NCBI GenBank assembly: GCA_018055925.1
Contig: JAGPGQ010000002.1
Span: 1-58,203 of the forward strand
Reading direction: 5' to 3'
From: Micropruina sp.
Lineage (GTDB): Bacteria > Actinomycetota > Actinomycetes > Propionibacteriales > Propionibacteriaceae
DNA length: 58,203 nucleotides
The position numbers and the translations under genes were made by a program. The notes beneath the pieces are model-generated. The model did no database searches and was not told where the DNA came from. It was given only the letters and a program-made list of their open reading frames with translations. Below, piece after piece: positions 6,273 to 14,759 of the stretch (its first letter is position 1; the number at the start of each line of letters is the position of its first letter).

Positions 6273-9079
6273 CCGGTGTTCTCCGGAGGCATCTGCTCGA
6301 ATGGTGAGGCGATCGGGTAGCGCTGGCTCAGGAAGGCCCTGAGCAACCTGGCCTGCGTGGCGAAGTCGATGTCGCTGTGCAGCGTCACGTTCAGGCAGAC
6401 GAACATGGGCTTCTTCGCGAGGACCTGGTCGAGCCTGACCTGGAAGTCCGCCCGCCCGGTGTCGGCGTAGACGTAGTCCTTGGCGATGTCGTCCCACTCC
6501 ACCGCCCGATGGGTGGCGATTCCGTAGTAGTGGGCGAGCATGGAGGGAATGGAGTAGTCGCTGGGCTCCCGGAACCGGGAGGCGCGGGTGCGCTTGAACA
6601 CCTCCGGATAGCGCTGTTCCAACTCCTCCAGCAGACTCCGCTTCAACGGGTGCGGAACATGCTTGAGCTTCCGGTCGAATCCCATGCCGAACTCGTCGCG
6701 CATCAGTTTCACGGCGTTGTAGGACGCCCAGTCGGTGGGGATCGCGTCGGGGGCCGGCTCTGTCTCCGCCACGAACGAGGACGGTGAGAACCGGCTCTTG
6801 ATCAGGCCGGCCTTCGTATAGAAATCGTGGAAGGTGGCGTCCCTGCCGAGGAACACATCATCGTTGAAGTAGAGGAAGTTCTCCGCCAGCCCGGGGATCC
6901 GGTGCAGGCACGCTTCGATGGCATGAGAGTTGAACGTCGGCAGGACGGACGGATCGGGAAAGATCTCGTGATGGGGCACGACGCGGATGCGATCGTCGTC
7001 CACGAGCCATGAGGGCCGGTGCCCGTGGGTCACGATGTAGATGTTCCGGACGAAGGGGGCGTACATCATCACGGAGCGCAGTGAGTATCTCAGTTCGTCG
7101 CGATCCAGATAGCGCTCGTCATTGGCGGCGGAGGCCATGACTATCTCGGTTTGCCCGCTCCACTGGGCGCGTTGCCTGCTCCATTCGACGTCCGACGAGT
7201 CCACCCAGGTATAGACGACGTCGACATAGTCCGGTCCGGTTTTCTCCCGGATGTCCTGCGGCTCCCGCACGGTGACGGAAGCCTGTGCCGGGGTCGCGAA
7301 TTCGATCGTCCAGTCCACCTTGTCAGCACGTTTCAGTCGCGCGACGAGTCGATTCTCACGCCGCGCGAGGATGAGTATTTCGGCCCCGCCGTTTCGGTCG
7401 ATCGAATACTGCCCCATCTTGAAGGGGACGCCGACGACCACGGACTCGCTCGCCGCGAGATCATGCAGGCTGAGTGCCGCTGCGTTCCTGGCGGTGGAGT
7501 ACTTGGCCCCGGTTCCCAGCCAGAATTTGAAGCGAAGGTCATTGTCGTGGCTCAGGGACCGGAGCGCGCGATACAGAGAGTCGAGATCCTCCTGGCGAAC
7601 CGCGATGTATGCCCAATGATCGGTCGAACGCGCACGATGGTCGACACCCGCGGCGCTCAAAGAAGCATGCAGCAACTCCATCATCTGGACACGTCGTACG
7701 TGTGGCAGGGGGGACAGGCCCGACCGATCGTTCGCATGAGACGCGGCCGGCGTGACGTCCTTGCTGCGCTGCTGGGTTTTCCATCGGTAGCGGGCGGCCG
7801 TATTGCGCAGTCCCTTGGCGACTTGTAGGCCTCGGGGGAACTCGCGAAGCACGAGACGGGCGGACTTCTTCGCGACGACCCAGGGTGAATCGCGTCTGAG
7901 TGCGGCGCGCAGTGCCGGCCACGCGCGGCCCCGTTCCAACTGCGCCACCCTCGCGCGCAGGGCTCGGTTCCGTTCGATGTAGTCGCGCGTCGTGTCGCGC
8001 ACCAAGGTGGCTGCGAAGCCGAGTTTCGGACCGGTATCGGCAACTGTCTCGATCGCCGTCGCGCACGCGCTGCCGGCATGGCCAAGGTTCACGTATAAGT
8101 GGTCGAGAAAAGCCCGATAGACGCTGTCGTCCGAGAGACGTTCCCGGGATCGGTCGTGGGCCCGACCCAGTGGTGTGCCCAGGTTCCAGATGGACGCGAG
8201 GGCGGTCACGTGGGTCCGCGAGAGATCCTCCCCGGAGAGGCGGCCGAGATCCTTGCTGTGATTGTTGACCGACTCGACCAGGGCCACCGGAGTTCGCATC
8301 GCCAGAGCGTCGAAGATTGCGCCCGAGTAGTCGCTGACGACCAGGTCACTGTCGCGGATCAGTCCGATCGGATTCGTGTCCGACAGGTGCACGGGGATGC
8401 CGTGCCGATCCGCGAGACGCTTGATCTCGAAGTCGGCATGATGCGCCTTGATGGAGAGGTGATGCCCCTCGGCCCGAAGCTCTTCCAAGACGCGTTCTCG
8501 GTTCGAGAGATCCCCGTACGTGGGCATGTACAGGACTCGAAGCCCAGAAGCCCCAGGCGAATTCATGGCAAGCGTTTCATCCACCGGGACGTGCCCGTCG
8601 AAGAGTGGGTTCCCCACCGCCACGGTGGCCGAGAATGGGGCCGGCACGCTCGCCGAGTATGGGCCGTACATGAGGTTCAGATCGGCCTGAGATCGCCAGA
8701 CGCCGTACTGATACTGCTCCTTGGCGAGGCTGTACTGCTGGGCGACCACTTTCGATCGGCTGAAGAACTTCATCACCGGTATCGGCGTCTGACACACGAC
8801 CACATCGCATGTGCCGTCGATATCAGCCAGATCATGGCTGGCCACCCACACCACGCGGCAGGGCGCCATGTGCCTCTCAACGATCGAGCGGGTGACGCCG
8901 AAATCGTCCTCCCGCACTTCGACGTAGACCGACACGTCATTGCCGAGGTGCTCTCGAATCGCTCCGTAGTGGAACAGTTGGTACGGCGCAGTGAGAATGA
9001 AACCGACATGTGCCCGCCCGGTACTCGGCTTGCGATCCCCCTTGCGTGCGGATCCCACTCCCACTCCCATGACCTCCAT
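6269..9079 (-). CDS. TagF-like glycerophosphotransferase fused to a Stealth phosphotransferase
   Basis: This 936-residue protein has two catalytic halves. The N-terminal half (about 25-400) resembles CDP-glycerol glycerophosphotransferases; it carries LYMPTYGD, a conserved His in SIKAHH and the hallmark SDYSGAIFDALAMRTPVAL. The C-terminal half is a Stealth protein: a variable domain, then CR1 (DVVYTWVDSSDVEW), CR2 (RDELRYSLRSVMMYAPFVRNIYIVTHG), CR3 (LPTFNSHAIEACLHRIPGLAENFLYFNDDVFLG) and a CR4 region near SDYSIPSMLAHYYG. Stealth enzymes transfer hexose-1-phosphate units in capsule synthesis, so the protein could alternate glycerol- (or ribitol-) phosphate and sugar-phosphate additions. The start at 9079 has GAGG nine bases upstream; an ATG at 9070 is possible. 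The stop shares the palindrome CTAG with the stop of the convergent phosphonate operon. The LicD gene lies 64 bases upstream on the same strand. Confidence 0.9.
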   Translation of the reverse strand: MEVMGVGVGSARKGDRKPSTGRAHVGFILTAPYQLFHYGAIREHLGNDVSVYVEVREDDFGVTRSIVERHMAPCRVVWVASHDLADIDGTCDVVVCQTPIPVMKFFSRSKVVAQQYSLAKEQYQYGVWRSQADLNLMYGPYSASVPAPFSATVAVGNPLFDGHVPVDETLAMNSPGASGLRVLYMPTYGDLSNRERVLEELRAEGHHLSIKAHHADFEIKRLADRHGIPVHLSDTNPIGLIRDSDLVVSDYSGAIFDALAMRTPVALVESVNNHSKDLGRLSGEDLSRTHVTALASIWNLGTPLGRAHDRSRERLSDDSVYRAFLDHLYVNLGHAGSACATAIETVADTGPKLGFAATLVRDTTRDYIERNRALRARVAQLERGRAWPALRAALRRDSPWVVAKKSARLVLREFPRGLQVAKGLRNTAARYRWKTQQRSKDVTPAASHANDRSGLSPLPHVRRVQMMELLHASLSAAGVDHRARSTDHWAYIAVRQEDLDSLYRALRSLSHDNDLRFKFWLGTGAKYSTARNAAALSLHDLAASESVVVGVPFKMGQYSIDRNGGAEILILARRENRLVARLKRADKVDWTIEFATPAQASVTVREPQDIREKTGPDYVDVVYTWVDSSDVEWSRQRAQWSGQTEIVMASAANDERYLDRDELRYSLRSVMMYAPFVRNIYIVTHGHRPSWLVDDDRIRVVPHHEIFPDPSVLPTFNSHAIEACLHRIPGLAENFLYFNDDVFLGRDATFHDFYTKAGLIKSRFSPSSFVAETEPAPDAIPTDWASYNAVKLMRDEFGMGFDRKLKHVPHPLKRSLLEELEQRYPEVFKRTRASRFREPSDYSIPSMLAHYYGIATHRAVEWDDIAKDYVYADTGRADFQVRLDQVLAKKPMFVCLNVTLHSDIDFATQARLLRAFLSQRYPIASPFEQMPPENTG

Positions 9080-9143
9080 CGCCGAGTACCTCGTGCCTGC
9101 TCAGCCTACGCGGGAGGGCAACGGTGGCTATCCCGTTCCCGAG

Positions 9144-10013
9144 TCACCGGCTCCTGTCCGTGGCCGGAATCCGAGTGAACTCGTGCCGGATCTGACGATC
9201 GGCCGGCGGAGGTACCTGGCGATAGTCGCCGTACGTCGTGGTCAGCACCCGGTCGAAACCCACGGGCACGGGCATCGCATGGCCTTCGAAGCTCAGGGAT
9301 ACCGGGTGCGCGAAGCAACTGCTGGGCATCACCTGGTTCCCGAGCGGGTGATAGGTCGCCAGACTCGCCAGGTATGGACGCTCGCCGCTCCCATGAAGGG
9401 TGTGTGCCCACTGCAGTTGGTGGTGCAGCAGTCCCGTGGGCAGTATTCGTCCGACCGCCCGCATCAGCCGTCGTTGCCAGTTGTCGGCCGGTTTGGTCCG
9501 GAGTTTGTGCACCAACAGCCCTCGAAGTACCCGGATGTAGGTCGACTGGAGTCGCAGGGTGAGGCCGCCGGGCCTCGGCGCGTACTCCAGGGGGAAGATG
9601 TCGACCAGCGGTCCGTTGTCCGGTGTGAGGTGGGCGATGTGCGTCTGCCGGAATCTCTGCTCGCCCTCGACGAGCCGGACCTTGATCACCGGCGACCAGT
9701 AGTCCGCCACAGTGCTGGCGTGCTGCACCGTGTACTTCGGAGCCAGCAGGGGCGGAGCAAGTCGCAGGAATTGCTCATACTCCGACCGCCGCATGAACAG
9801 GTCGATGTCGTCGTCCCACGGGATGAAGCCCTGGTGTCGTACGGCGCCGAGAAGCGTCCCCTCACCCAGGAAGAACTCGATCCCCAGCTCTTCGCAGGCC
9901 CGCTGCACGTCGAGCAGAATGCCCAGCTCGACCAACTGCAACTCCCGAAGGTCGGAGATCTCGGCGGTTGGCCCGGGATCTGCCGACGGCTCCGACGTGG
10001 CGGATTCGACCAT
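9144..10013 (-). CDS. LicD family phosphotransferase
   Basis: This 289-residue protein is a stand-alone LicD domain. Near residue 50 it has FFLGEGTLLGAVRHQGFIPW and then DDDIDLFM, the metal-binding Asp cluster of the family, followed by the DIFPLEY segment. LicD proteins move phosphocholine or related phospho-substituents from a CDP or CMP donor to sugars of teichoic acid or capsule. AAGGGAG nine bases before the ATG supports the start. It shares an operon with the TagF-Stealth fusion and is a paralogue of the LicD domain at the end of the phosphonate fusion protein, so the cluster has two LicD activities. Its donor cannot be read from the sequence. Confidence 0.93.
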   Translation of the reverse strand: MVESATSEPSADPGPTAEISDLRELQLVELGILLDVQRACEELGIEFFLGEGTLLGAVRHQGFIPWDDDIDLFMRRSEYEQFLRLAPPLLAPKYTVQHASTVADYWSPVIKVRLVEGEQRFRQTHIAHLTPDNGPLVDIFPLEYAPRPGGLTLRLQSTYIRVLRGLLVHKLRTKPADNWQRRLMRAVGRILPTGLLHHQLQWAHTLHGSGERPYLASLATYHPLGNQVMPSSCFAHPVSLSFEGHAMPVPVGFDRVLTTTYGDYRQVPPPADRQIRHEFTRIPATDRSR

Positions 10014-10080
10014 GCGGTGACGCTCCCTTCATCTCCCCATGTCTACCATCGTGGTGTTGACCCACAGACGGAGAGCCACG

Positions 10081-10995
10081 ATGAGTCTGCGACAACGAAT
10101 GTCAGATCGGCTGCTAGCTCCTTGGCGACGCAGCGCCGAACTGCACCGCCAGGAGGTTGCGGAGCTGCGACGGATCGCGCACCGAACCGAGGAGACCCTC
10201 GCCGTGCTGCGCCGCATGGACCGGTTCCTGGCCGACATCCGCCGGATAGGAGAAGGCGTCCAACTGGCCCTCACGCAGGAGACCCTCCTGGAGGTGGAGC
10301 GGTTCCACGATGACTGTGTCCTGGATATCGAGTCCACGTTGCGCACGATCTCCGAACGCCGGATGAGCTTCGCCCGGTTCGGCGACGGCGAGTTCAGGGC
10401 CATGCTGAATCCGGACTACAACCTCCTGTTCCAGGAGAATTCGGCCGCCATGCAGGCGGACCTGCGCAATGTGCTGACCCTGAACGGGTACGACCCGGCC
10501 CACCTCATGCTGGGTTTCCCGATGCTCTACCGGACGCCGCATTGGCAGAAGGTGTGGTCGGACGTGTGGCCCCGACTGTCGACCGTACTCAACCGAGACA
10601 TCCGGTACGGCTGCGCGCATGCCAGTCGCCCGATCGCCTTTCGCCGGCTCGGTCCGGTCGCCGTCCGGCTCTGGCGCGACATCTGGGACGGCCGCGAGGT
10701 CTGCGTCATCACCGGGGAGGGGTCGAGGTTCACGATGCACCCGCACCTGTTCGACTCCGTGGGGTCGGTGGACTACCTCTACTCCACCCCCACGAACGCC
10801 TACCTCGACGTCGAGCGACTCGTCGAAGCCGCCGCCGGAAGCGAGCACGAGCTGTTCCTGGTCTCGCTCGGGCCGGCCGGAACGATCCTGGCCGCGGAAC
10901 TTTCCCGGCACGGCCGGTGGGCGATCGACATCGGCCATCTCTCCGCGTCCTACGAACAGGTATTCGAGGGCTCGGTCTCGCCGGAGCACCGATAG
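10081..10995 (+). CDS. GT-D fold glycosyltransferase (DUF1792-like)
   Basis: The protein has 304 residues. An N-terminal helical segment rich in Arg and Glu (residues 10-70) precedes a domain with SFARFGDGEF, ending in SLGPAGTILAAELSRHGRWAIDIGHL. The FGDGE and LGP-GxxxAxxL-xxG-xxxDxGH motifs are those of DUF1792/GT-D glucosyltransferases, which add sugars to glycoprotein or surface glycans. I prefer the ATG at 10081, which follows a purine-rich CGGAGAG; an in-frame ATG at 10039 has no ribosome-binding site and lies close to the divergent licD start. The acceptor is unknown; its position inside the locus suggests assembly of the same polymer. Confidence 0.82.
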   Translation: MSLRQRMSDRLLAPWRRSAELHRQEVAELRRIAHRTEETLAVLRRMDRFLADIRRIGEGVQLALTQETLLEVERFHDDCVLDIESTLRTISERRMSFARFGDGEFRAMLNPDYNLLFQENSAAMQADLRNVLTLNGYDPAHLMLGFPMLYRTPHWQKVWSDVWPRLSTVLNRDIRYGCAHASRPIAFRRLGPVAVRLWRDIWDGREVCVITGEGSRFTMHPHLFDSVGSVDYLYSTPTNAYLDVERLVEAAAGSEHELFLVSLGPAGTILAAELSRHGRWAIDIGHLSASYEQVFEGSVSPEHR

Positions 10996-11037
10996 TCCGG
11001 ACCGGAGGGGACAGGAATGGCGGGTGCCCTCAGGCGA

Positions 11038-12213
11038 TCACGACCGCTGCTGCCAGACCCGGATCCAGTCGACGGTCAGGGTTGCCGGCATATCGGCGGG
11101 AATTACACGCCCGAGTTCCCAATCCGAGGCCAGCAGGCTGAGGACGACGAACTGCTGACCCTGTGAGATGCCTTCCTTCGTCCGGAAGGTCTCCACTCCG
11201 TCGACTCGGAAGACGTATTCGTCCGGGGTCCATTCGACCGAGATGACATGGTACGCGTCCCACCAATCCCGGGTCTTCACGGCGGGCAGTGACTTCACGT
11301 AGCCGCCCAGCGAGGAGAGCTTTCCGTTCTTCCGGTAGTGCACTTTGTGCTGGATGCCGTACTTCGGCCCGAAGGTCTCGATGAAGTCGATCTCCACGCC
11401 CGCGTCATCGGACCCCTGCAGCCAAGCGGAACCGTGAACCCCGGACTGCACCGGAAACTTCGCCCGGACGGCCGCTATGCCGTACTTGAAGCTGTACTTG
11501 CCCTCGGTGCTCACCATGGCGGCGTCCCAGACTCCATTGGGGCACGCGTCGGCAACGGGCACGCCCTGCTGCCGAGCGGTGTTCCGTGCGACCTCGCGGG
11601 TGCGGGCCTTGCTGGATCTGCGCACGCTGCCGAACCAGGATCCGTCCTTGACCCGGGTCATCGACGGATACGGTGCGGAACACATCCGGGCACCGAAGTA
11701 GGCGCCGGTCTGACGTGGGCTCCAGTGCTTGCTGTCGAGCGAGCTCCCGTCAAAGTCCTCGTCGAAGTCGAGCGTCCACTGTCCGGCGCGGCTCGACTCC
11801 ACCGTGGCGACCGCGGGCAGTGTGCGGCCGGCCTTGGTGGCCTCCCGGGCCACCGCCCGGTGACTGCCCGCCGCGAACGGAGCGCGAAACTCGACTCGTC
11901 CGCGCTCATCCTGGTTTCCGGAGGCGATGACCTTCCAGCCGTTGTCGGTGCTGCGTTCAAGGTCGACCGGACGACCTGCCATCGCCTCGCCGAAGGTTGC
12001 GACGGCCACACCCGATCCGCCGTAGTTCACGGGATTGAGGGCGAGCGTCGAATCCGCGTCGAGGGCTGGAGCACCCGGGGACCCACCAGTAGTTCCGGTT
12101 GTCGATGGTGTGGTCTGCGGCGCGGTTCCGGGCTGGGTGCATCCTGCGAGGAGAGCCAGCACCGCGACGGTTGCCACAACCGCGAACCGTCCAGCGTGCC
12201 GCCCAGCCTGCAC
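11038..12213 (-). CDS. Secreted GH16 family glycoside hydrolase lipoprotein
   Basis: This 391-residue protein has a signal peptide ending in LALLAGC (lipobox Cys25), a Thr/Ser/Pro-rich linker, an Ig-like domain (about 45-125), and a GH16 catalytic domain with the active-site pattern ExDxxE as E274-I-D276-F-I-E279. GH16 enzymes cut or transglycosylate beta-1,3/1,4 glycans, so a surface-anchored copy next to a glycan locus could trim, release or crosslink the polymer. The start is the GTG at 12213; it follows GGAGAAGG and overlaps the TAG of a decayed upstream paralogue (TAGTG), a relic of translational coupling. Frames open further upstream run through that remnant and do not encode a plausible N-terminus. 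Confidence 0.9.
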   Translation of the reverse strand: MQAGRHAGRFAVVATVAVLALLAGCTQPGTAPQTTPSTTGTTGGSPGAPALDADSTLALNPVNYGGSGVAVATFGEAMAGRPVDLERSTDNGWKVIASGNQDERGRVEFRAPFAAGSHRAVAREATKAGRTLPAVATVESSRAGQWTLDFDEDFDGSSLDSKHWSPRQTGAYFGARMCSAPYPSMTRVKDGSWFGSVRRSSKARTREVARNTARQQGVPVADACPNGVWDAAMVSTEGKYSFKYGIAAVRAKFPVQSGVHGSAWLQGSDDAGVEIDFIETFGPKYGIQHKVHYRKNGKLSSLGGYVKSLPAVKTRDWWDAYHVISVEWTPDEYVFRVDGVETFRTKEGISQGQQFVVLSLLASDWELGRVIPADMPATLTVDWIRVWQQRS

Positions 12214-12678
12214 TATGCCTTCTCCCACGCCTGTGCCCAGTCCACGAGCATCGAGCTCGGCAACGTGGTCTTCTTGACTCCCTTCGCGCCCTGACCCGGC
12301 TTGGTCAGCAGCGGCAGCTCCCAGTCGGAACTGAGGAGGCTGAGCACGAGGTAGTACTTCCGCAGGGCCGTCTTCTTCGTGATTATCCTTGACGGCCTTC
12401 AGTTCGCGCCACGCGGTGCCATGCTGTCGCTGCAGAGAGAGCGGGCAGCCCGTGTAGAGGCAGGGCTTGGCGAAAGTGGCGACGACGACAACGGTGTTGC
12501 CGTACAGGGCGGGTTTACGGTCAGGGTCGACTTGGGGTCGACGGGAAGGGACTCGGAGAGGGCTTCCGTGCTCGTTGCCCCGGCTGTTCGCGGCGCGAGA
12601 TTCATGAGCACCCCCAATGAGACCGCCAGGGTTTGCGATGACGGCTGCAGCCAACGTCCTCAAGGAACGGTGCATCAT
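12213..12678 (-). pseudogene. Remnant of a second secreted GH16 protein, internally deleted and frameshifted
   Basis: The remnant begins at ATGATG (12678) after GGAGAA with a signal-like MMHRSLRTLAAAVIANPGGL. Continuity then needs a change of frame (NLAPRTAGATS, then VDPKSTLTVNP), another for ALYGNTVVVVATFAKP, and a third for KYYLVLSLLSSDWELPLL through to a TAG at 12213-12215. STLTVNP-ALYGNTVVVVATF aligns with STLALNP-VNYGGSGVAVATF of the intact neighbour's Ig-like domain, and YLVLSLLSSDWEL with its FVVLSLLASDWEL near the C-terminus. The whole GH16 catalytic core between them is missing. It is therefore a tandem paralogue that has lost its catalytic domain and acquired at least three frame changes. 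The exact junctions are uncertain. Confidence 0.8.
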
Positions 12679-12859
12679 TTCTCCAAGATCGACTAGCGAA
12701 TGCGGGCTCCGCGATGAGGGGGTTGTCGGCAGGGGGTTCGAGGATTCTACACATCGGGCGCATTCCGCCGCGGACCAGCAGGTTCGTGGTCGGCGGATGC
12801 ATGTCCAGCGACAAGGCCGACAGAGCCGGCGCACGCTCGCGTGCCCGAGGTCCTGCGGA

Positions 12860-12865
12860 TAGGGT
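12860..12865 (+). promoter_or_regulatory. Candidate -10 element upstream of the Stealth gene
   Basis: TAGGGT is followed after exactly seven bases by a GTG (12873) that opens a 34-codon frame ending at 12977, just inside the Stealth gene. It could drive a leaderless short ORF or simply give the Stealth gene a leader of about 97 nt. A hairpin with arms CCCCAGAC (12885-12892) and GTCTGGGG (12899-12906) lies in this leader. Confidence 0.35.
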
Positions 12866-12969
12866 CGGCTACGTGATGAGACATCCCCAGACCATCGTGT
12901 CTGGGGGAATCCCTGGACCAACTGCGGGCGGTGGGTCCGCCCGGCCGGCCGGACCCCGGAGCCCCCTCG

Positions 12970-14547
12970 GTGGCTAAGACTTCCCCGCGCACCCTGCGGG
13001 CACGGTTCGCCGCCTACCGGGAGGCCGCCGAGACGAGGCTGGCCAACGCCTTGCCGAGCGCCTACGACCGTCCCGGCCGGGCCGGCGCCCGCGTCCGCTG
13101 GCGGGAGGTGGCGGACTGGCTACCGGCCCACGCGAGGGACGACAACTTCCGCCGGGTCACGCAGGCATTGGACGCCGCTGGGGTGACCTGGTGGGTGGTG
13201 TCCGGGTTGCACCCCACTGGGCACGTCATCGGCGTCGACTTGACAGACCGGCGGCGGGCGCTGCGGGCGATCGCGGCGGACGAGGCCACGGCGGAGTGTT
13301 ACGTGCGCGATCCGGAGCACCCGGCGATCTGGATACGTGCCCCGCGGATGCCGGCCATTGACCGGCTGGCCAAGGCGCGGCTGCTCCAGGTCGGTGTGCC
13401 GACCCGCTGCCGCGGGCTGGTCTACGGCCTCAACCACGGCTGTGAAGTCGAGTTCTGGTCGTCGGCTGACGGCCGCTTCACCGCCCCGAGGGAGAATCGG
13501 GCGGCCAGCCGGCTCTCGGCCGCTGAGATGGAACTCGTCGAGGTCTGCGTGGCCGGGCGAACGGCGAGCACGCCGATCGTGTTCAACCGGCGCATGGTTG
13601 ACGACGTCACGTTCGACATCGATGTCGTCTATACGTGGGTGGACGGAGCCGATCCCGCGTGGCGGAGCGCACGCAACCGTGCGCTGGCCGAGCAGGCGGG
13701 TGCTGAGTACCACCCCAGCGCCACCGATGAGGCGCGATTTCGGTCTCGGGATGAGCTGCGCTACTCGCTGCGCTCGATCGCCATGTACGCACCCTGGGTG
13801 CGCCGGATCTTCCTGGTCACCGACGGGCAGATGCCCGGCTGGCTGCGTCCGGACCACCCGAAGCTCGAAGTGGTGCCGCACACGGCGATCTACGACGGGA
13901 TGGAAGACCTGCCCACCTTCAACAGCAACTCAATCATCTCCCGGCTGCATCACATCCCGGGGTTGGGCGAGCATTACCTGTACTTCAACGACGACGTCTT
14001 CCTCGGTGCTCCCGTGCAGCCGGCGGACTTCTTCACCCCCAGCGGGCTGGCGAAGGTGTTCCCGTCCGGCAACCGCCGCCCGTTCGGCCACCCTCACCCC
14101 GACGAGCCGACCCATCTGAATCTCACTCACAACATCCGGATGCTGCTGGAGCGGGAGTTCGGGATCACGGTGTCGCGGGCCATTTGGCATACCCCGCACG
14201 CGCAACTGCGCAGCGTCCACGAGGAGTTGGAGCGCAGGTTCGCCGACGAGTACGCGCGGACGCGGCGCCATCGGTTCCGGCACCACACCGACATCGTCGC
14301 CGATCAGTTGCACCACTACTACGCGCAGATCACGGGACGTGCCATGCCCGGCCGGATCCGGTACGCATACGTCGCGTTGGAGGATGCCGCCCAACAGGAG
14401 GAACTCGAGCAACTCGCCCGGACCCGGGATCGGCAGACGTTCTGCCTCAACGACGCCCCCCGCGAGGACGCGACACCCATCCCGGACGATCAGGTGCGTC
14501 GATGGCTCTCCCGGTACTTCCCGATTCCCAGCGAGTTCGAACGGTAG
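12970..14547 (+). CDS. Stealth family capsular polysaccharide phosphotransferase
   Basis: This 525-residue protein has a variable N-terminal domain (about 40-200) and the four Stealth regions: CR1 DIDVVYTWVDGADPAW at about residue 216, CR2 RDELRYSLRSIAMYAPWVRRIFLVTDG, CR3 LPTFNSNSIISRLHHIPGLGEHYLYFNDDVF, and a CR4-like DQLHHYYAQITGRA segment. The C-terminus ends in WLSRYFPIPSEFE, a tail shared with the other Stealth proteins here. Family members transfer sugar-1-phosphate to build phosphodiester-linked capsules. I chose the GTG at 12970 because GGAG lies eight bases upstream; an in-frame GTG at 12931 has no site. Confidence 0.93.
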   Translation: MAKTSPRTLRARFAAYREAAETRLANALPSAYDRPGRAGARVRWREVADWLPAHARDDNFRRVTQALDAAGVTWWVVSGLHPTGHVIGVDLTDRRRALRAIAADEATAECYVRDPEHPAIWIRAPRMPAIDRLAKARLLQVGVPTRCRGLVYGLNHGCEVEFWSSADGRFTAPRENRAASRLSAAEMELVEVCVAGRTASTPIVFNRRMVDDVTFDIDVVYTWVDGADPAWRSARNRALAEQAGAEYHPSATDEARFRSRDELRYSLRSIAMYAPWVRRIFLVTDGQMPGWLRPDHPKLEVVPHTAIYDGMEDLPTFNSNSIISRLHHIPGLGEHYLYFNDDVFLGAPVQPADFFTPSGLAKVFPSGNRRPFGHPHPDEPTHLNLTHNIRMLLEREFGITVSRAIWHTPHAQLRSVHEELERRFADEYARTRRHRFRHHTDIVADQLHHYYAQITGRAMPGRIRYAYVALEDAAQQEELEQLARTRDRQTFCLNDAPREDATPIPDDQVRRWLSRYFPIPSEFER

Positions 14548-14759
14548 AGCGGAAGTCGATGAGGAGTCGCGCCGGGCTCGTGTGGGTGCGCATGGCTGGC
14601 AGCGATCGGCAAGGCCGGTGGTCGTGTCGACCGCGGCCGATCAAACCTGCGCCTTGGACGGCAGACCGTCGCCGTTGGCGAACCTCCTGAGGTGACCACT
14701 AGGCTGGGCACCGCCGGCTACCGTCGCCGCTTCTGTTCGGATACACGAGAGGGTCATCA

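Noticed and set aside
10039-10080. Upstream ATG of the GT-D gene
   Set aside because: No ribosome-binding site; ATG 10081 is preceded by a purine-rich stretch.
12721-12760. tRNA-like GGTTCGA sequence
   Set aside because: The flanking bases do not pair as a T-stem and no cloverleaf could be drawn.
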